From Polyodon spathula (Eukaryota > Chordata > Actinopteri > Acipenseriformes > Polyodontidae): a stretch of 64,000 nucleotides of DNA. Below, one piece after another: positions 60,579-64,000 of this stretch. The notes under the pieces were generated by a model. That model saw nothing but the letters and a program-made list of their open reading frames with translations. It did no database searches and was not told the DNA's origin. The position numbers were made by a program, and so were the translations under genes. Location: the NCBI RefSeq assembly GCF_017654505.1, contig NC_054540.1, positions 36,663,054 through 36,727,053 on the forward strand, in the 5' to 3' direction. The stretch's first letter is position 1, and every line of letters begins with the position of its first letter.

Positions 60579-61182
60579 AAATGCCCTTGGCTTAAAAATA
60601 CACTCATAAAACAAATAACAAAGAAGAAAAGTATGCAAAAAAAGCAAAAACCTTCAATTTACTATTTTTCCATTTACAGTACTGTTTAAGACTTTAGAAC
60701 CATAACAATATGAGTCTTGCATTACTGTGATGTGTCCTTGTACTATTTGCCAGATTGAGGGTGTAGATAGCAGAAGTGCATATTTAATAAAACCATTGAA
60801 AATTCAGTTTTCAGAGTTGCGAACATTTCAGACATATATATATATTACACTAAGCCACATTCTACTAATAAGTAAATCAGCTTACATTCATCCCTGCCAG
60901 TTTTGATATGTTGCGTTTGAAACACAGACAACTGAGCATGCGTTTATTCATATACAGAAGAGTTCAACCTCTTCAGCCTAGAAAGAGGGGAAACAGCAGA
61001 CTTCATTATGGTATAGACAGATAGACGTTAAACCAAGTCACTACACATTTAGCACAGTGATTTGGGTTATACTGTAAATGGAAGCTGAGTAAAACTAATA
61101 GAGGTGAAGAAGCACGTTATAAATGTATGGAATATCCTAGCATATGAAGAAGCAGCATCTAAGTTACACTGGGAAAAAAATA
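60579..61182. other. No gene seen
   Basis: AT-rich spacer between the Tc1-like element and DIRS copy D. Confidence 0.5.
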
Positions 61183-62189
61183 ATTGCCTTTCAATGGAAT
61201 GACAACCATTACCGAATGGGAAGAGCCCTCTCTGACCGTCAATCACTGAGCATATATAAAAAAGCTGCCCAATCAGGGCCCTGCTGTGAGGAGGAAGTCC
61301 CTCCTACTTCCTGCTGCAGAGGGACGTCCTCACAGTAGCATATCGCCATTTTCTCTTTCACTTCACTGAGACAGGTCACAGATTGCCTTGTGCTGTCTTT
61401 GTCTGAATTTGGCTGATTTGTTGGTTTCTGCTTTCAAATTTAAAATCACTCACGGTAAAATCATGCTTTTGTGTGTTATCAAGAGTGCTCCTCGGTTTAT
61501 TGACTAGATCTGCTTTTGACCACTCTTGTGAGATTGGCAAGTGGGCATTACTCTCTTCCACTACCTTGTGTAGTTTCTCTACTGTGTTTGGAGCTGTTGT
61601 GGTGCTGTAAGGTGACCCTGCGGGCTTGCGGTGTCGTTCTCTACGCCGATTTAATCAGGGAGTTAGGTCAGGCATCAGGCAGGTCTCTAGCGGCGCTGGT
61701 AGCCGCTTGCAGACACCTCTGCTAACCCAGGCTAAGGTCGTCTACACCGAGAAGGTAGCGCTATTAGATGCCCCCATTACACTGGGGCAGACATTCGGAG
61801 TGTGCACTGATGTGAGCCTTGAGAGGTCCCACAAGGCAACGGAGGTCGCTTCGAAGTTCTTGCGCCTTCCTACCTACCGCCAGTGCCCAAGGTGACCTTT
61901 ACAGCCTGCAGGGGCAATGGGGCCTGAACGCCGCCCTCCACCCCAGAACAGACAAGCAGGCAGTCTCTGGCTGGAGACCGAGGCCGGGGCCTAAGAAAGA
62001 CCCATCCCCTCCCAAGCCCAACCCAACCAACCCTCCTCACAACCGGACTGACCCAAGGAAACGACCCATGCAAGGCTGCACCCAGAACTCTTGGGTGCTA
62101 TCGACAATGAGACACGGATATGATCTACAATTCCACTTTGGTCCGCCACCCTTCAAGAGTGTGCTCCTCACCACCGTCGAACCAGCGAG

Positions 62190-63497
62190 TGCGATACTCC
62201 TTCAACAGGAGATCGCCAGTCTTCAACAGAAGAACGCTGTGTGCTGGGTAAACCCAAGTGATGCCCTCAGTGGCTTTTACTCCAGGTACTTCCTGGTGCC
62301 CAAGAGGGACGGCAGTTTCAGACCTATTCTGGACCTCAGGGTCCTCAAGTTGTTCCTCAAACAGAGGAAGTTCGCAAGACACCTACTTCCTATGTCGTGA
62401 TCCATCCTGCGCACATAAAGTATCTGCACTTTGCCTTTCAAGGCAACGCTTACGAATTCTGCGTGCTGCCATTTGGCCTCTCGCTGGCACCCTGCACATT
62501 TTCAAAGTGCACGGATGCAGCACTGGGTCCACTCAGGCTGTGGGGTATTCAGATCCTGAACTAGCTGGATGATTGGCTAGCTTGCGCACGTTCCAAAGCA
62601 CACACCGAGGCGCAAACAAAACAGGCCATAGATCAAGTTACGAAGCTAAGGCTCTCTATACATCAACAGAAGAGCAACTTCGTACCGTCTCAGTCCACGG
62701 TGTTCCTGGGGATCAAACTGAACTCTGTGAGAATGCTTGCCTCACTGTCGGAAGACAGGATTCAGTCGTTGGAAGCCACACTCTCCCTATTCAGAGCGGT
62801 TGGTCTCCTACAGGTCAGAATATATCAAATGTTGTTGGGGCTGATGGCAGCTGCTTCGAGAATCCTTCCACTAGGGCTGCTGAGAATGCGCCTGCTTCAA
62901 GTCTGGGTAAACATGTTCAAGGTGCACCCGGTCCGAGATCGATACTGGCTGGTGCGAGTGTCCAGACAACGCCGGGACAGGTGGCTCCGTCCCGGCAATC
63001 TGCACCTCGGATCTCCCCTCGGATCCCCTCACAGAAGGGAAGTGGTCACTACAGACGCCTCCAGCCTGGGCTGGGGAGCGGTCTGGAATGGGAGAGGAAT
63101 AAGAGGTCAGTGGAAGGGACATTGGCAGCAGGTGCACATAAATGCCCAAGAGCTGCAAGCAGCAACCCTGGCGCTATCTCATTTTCGCCAGCAGTTAGCG
63201 CACAAACATGTGCTGGTCCGGACAGACAATACTACAGTGGTAGCCTGCATAAATCACCAAGGCGGCCTGCGCTCGGTGGGCCTTCATCACGCAGCGCACA
63301 GACTCCTGTCCTGGATGCACAGAAACTTGCATTCCATCAGGGCGGTTCACCTCCCCGGTGTGGACAACAAGGCAGCAGACCTCCTGTCCAGAAGAGCTTC
63401 AGACAGCTCAGAATGGAGACTGCATCCTGAAGTGGTGAAACAGATTTGGGAGAGGTTTTGTATTGCACAAGTCGACCTCTTTGCCCCCTGGGAGTAG
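62190..63497 (+). pseudogene. DIRS copy D reverse transcriptase and RNase H, broken
   Basis: The first frame (to 62400) has LSGFYSRYFLVPKRDGSFRP then ILDLRVLKLFLKQRKFARHL and stops. Sequence resumes at HPAHIKYLHFAFQGNAYEFC, VLPFGLSLAPCTFSKC, then LDDWLACARS (about 62560-62590), with a stop just before LDDWL. The expected motif A segment (an FxxxDLxDAYFH-type strand with the first catalytic Asp) is missing at the seam near 62398, so the polymerase is dead. The 62700-63497 frame (265 codons) is intact RNase H: VVTTDASSLGWGAVWNG, INAQELQAATLALSHF, VRTDNTTVVACINHQGG and HLPGVDNKAADLLSRRA. Confidence 0.85.
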
Positions 63498-63819
63498 ATG
63501 CGCTAGCCCACCCCTGGCCACAGGGGCTCTTGTATGCGTTCCCTCCGCTACCATTACTAGAGAGGATCTATTACATCAGAAAGGATCTGGGTGGAGAGAG
63601 CACAGGTTCTGTTGGTTGCACCCATATGGCCGAGGTACCCCTGGTTTGCTCTCCTCTCCGACATGTTGTCGGGTCAACCATGGCAGCATCCGCTACGCAA
63701 GGACCTCCTGAGCCAAGCGGAGGGGCTATTATGGCACCCAAACCCACCCAGCTCCAACTCTGGGTCTGGCCATTGAACGGAGCCGTCTATTCAGACGAGG
63801 TTTGCCAGATGCAGTAGTA

Positions 63820-64000
63820 GAAACACTACAGTCTGCTAGGGCGCCAAGCACTAGAGCCCAGTACTCATACAAATGGAAAGTTTTCCAAGACTGGTGCTTT
63901 GCCAAAGGTCACAGTCCTGTGACCTGCCCTATTGAGACAATATTAACCTTCTTACAACACCTGTTTGACGCAGGAAAATCAGCGTCCACTTTGAAGGTAT
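63820..64000 (+). pseudogene. DIRS copy D tyrosine recombinase, N-terminal part, cut by the window edge
   Basis: Reads STRAQYSYKWKVFQDWCFAK, GHSPVTCPIETILTFLQHLF and DAGKSASTLKV, matching the N-terminal SAM-like region of copies A-C. The preceding spacer has several stops and frame shifts, so intactness cannot be judged from this part. Confidence 0.8.

Larger units (their letters stand above)
61183..64000 (+). mobile_element. DIRS-type retrotransposon, copy D, running off the window
   Basis: Left-terminal sequence TTGCCTTTCAATGGAATGAC (about 61182-61201) is a diverged version of the left end of copy B. A leader, a gag-like region (about 61620-62120), reverse transcriptase (about 62160-62680), RNase H (to about 63440), a spacer with VAPIWPRYPWFALLSDML (about 63608-63670) and the start of the tyrosine recombinase follow. 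It is the only copy here with a recognisable reverse transcriptase. The recombinase C-terminus and right termini lie beyond the window. Confidence 0.85.

Noticed and set aside
62573..63430. Plus-strand 285-codon frame
   Set aside because: A different reading frame over the DIRS copy D RNase H; the overlapping 62700-63497 frame carries the real motifs.

Overview
The window is vertebrate nuclear DNA, most likely from a ray-finned fish. The evidence is tRNA-derived SINEs with fish-type 3' tails, Tc1/mariner relics, a CR1-like LINE, Gypsy-type LTRs, DIRS-type tyrosine-recombinase retrotransposons and many AT, CA and TAA microsatellites. A non-teleost such as a sturgeon or paddlefish fits this repeat mix, but that is inference. 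There are no prokaryotic features. I found no complete host gene. Nearly all recognisable coding sequence belongs to mobile elements.

0-8.5 kb: low-complexity sequence, then a compact promoter-like cluster at 2.19-2.52 kb (YY1-like, NRF1-like and three ZNF143/SBS-like sites). Next come a foldback repeat (2.9-3.4 kb), a broken hAT transposase on the minus strand (4.4-5.48 kb), and a tRNA-SINE carrying an RPS26 retrocopy in its tail, both inside one 15-bp target duplication (5.49-6.41 kb). 8.5-16.2 kb: SINE copies, a diverged direct repeat, a 34-bp tandem repeat, two Tc1 relics beside long TA tracts, and a Gypsy LTR with its primer-binding site and gag start, cut by a SINE.

16.2-24.8 kb is a nest of elements. 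DIRS copy A has a CR1-like LINE (minus strand, long open frame) at its 3' end. It is followed by a long-arm foldback element, then DIRS copy B, which is cut by a Tc1 relic. 24.8-44.6 kb is mostly quiet and AT-rich, with one SINE, a solo LTR with a 5-bp target duplication, a second CR1-like LINE on the plus strand, a third decayed copy on the minus strand, and a hammerhead-like motif near 37.6 kb.

44.7-47.1 kb holds DIRS copy C on the minus strand, with RNase H, tyrosine recombinase and a perfect ~31-bp palindromic arm pair at its end. A Myb/SANT-like exon relic follows at 47.2 kb. 51.4-53.14 kb is a 35-37-bp minisatellite that is open in all three minus-strand frames. 54.3-55 kb is an LTR-like copy, 59.3-60.6 kb a second type of Tc1-like transposon, and 61.2-64 kb DIRS copy D, which runs off the right edge. 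The DIRS copies share one plan (gag, reverse transcriptase, RNase H, tyrosine recombinase, inverted termini), and each complete or partial copy has its own internal deletion. The best candidates for further work are the DIRS termini, the promoter cluster, the nested SINE/RPS26 insertion and the hammerhead-like motif.
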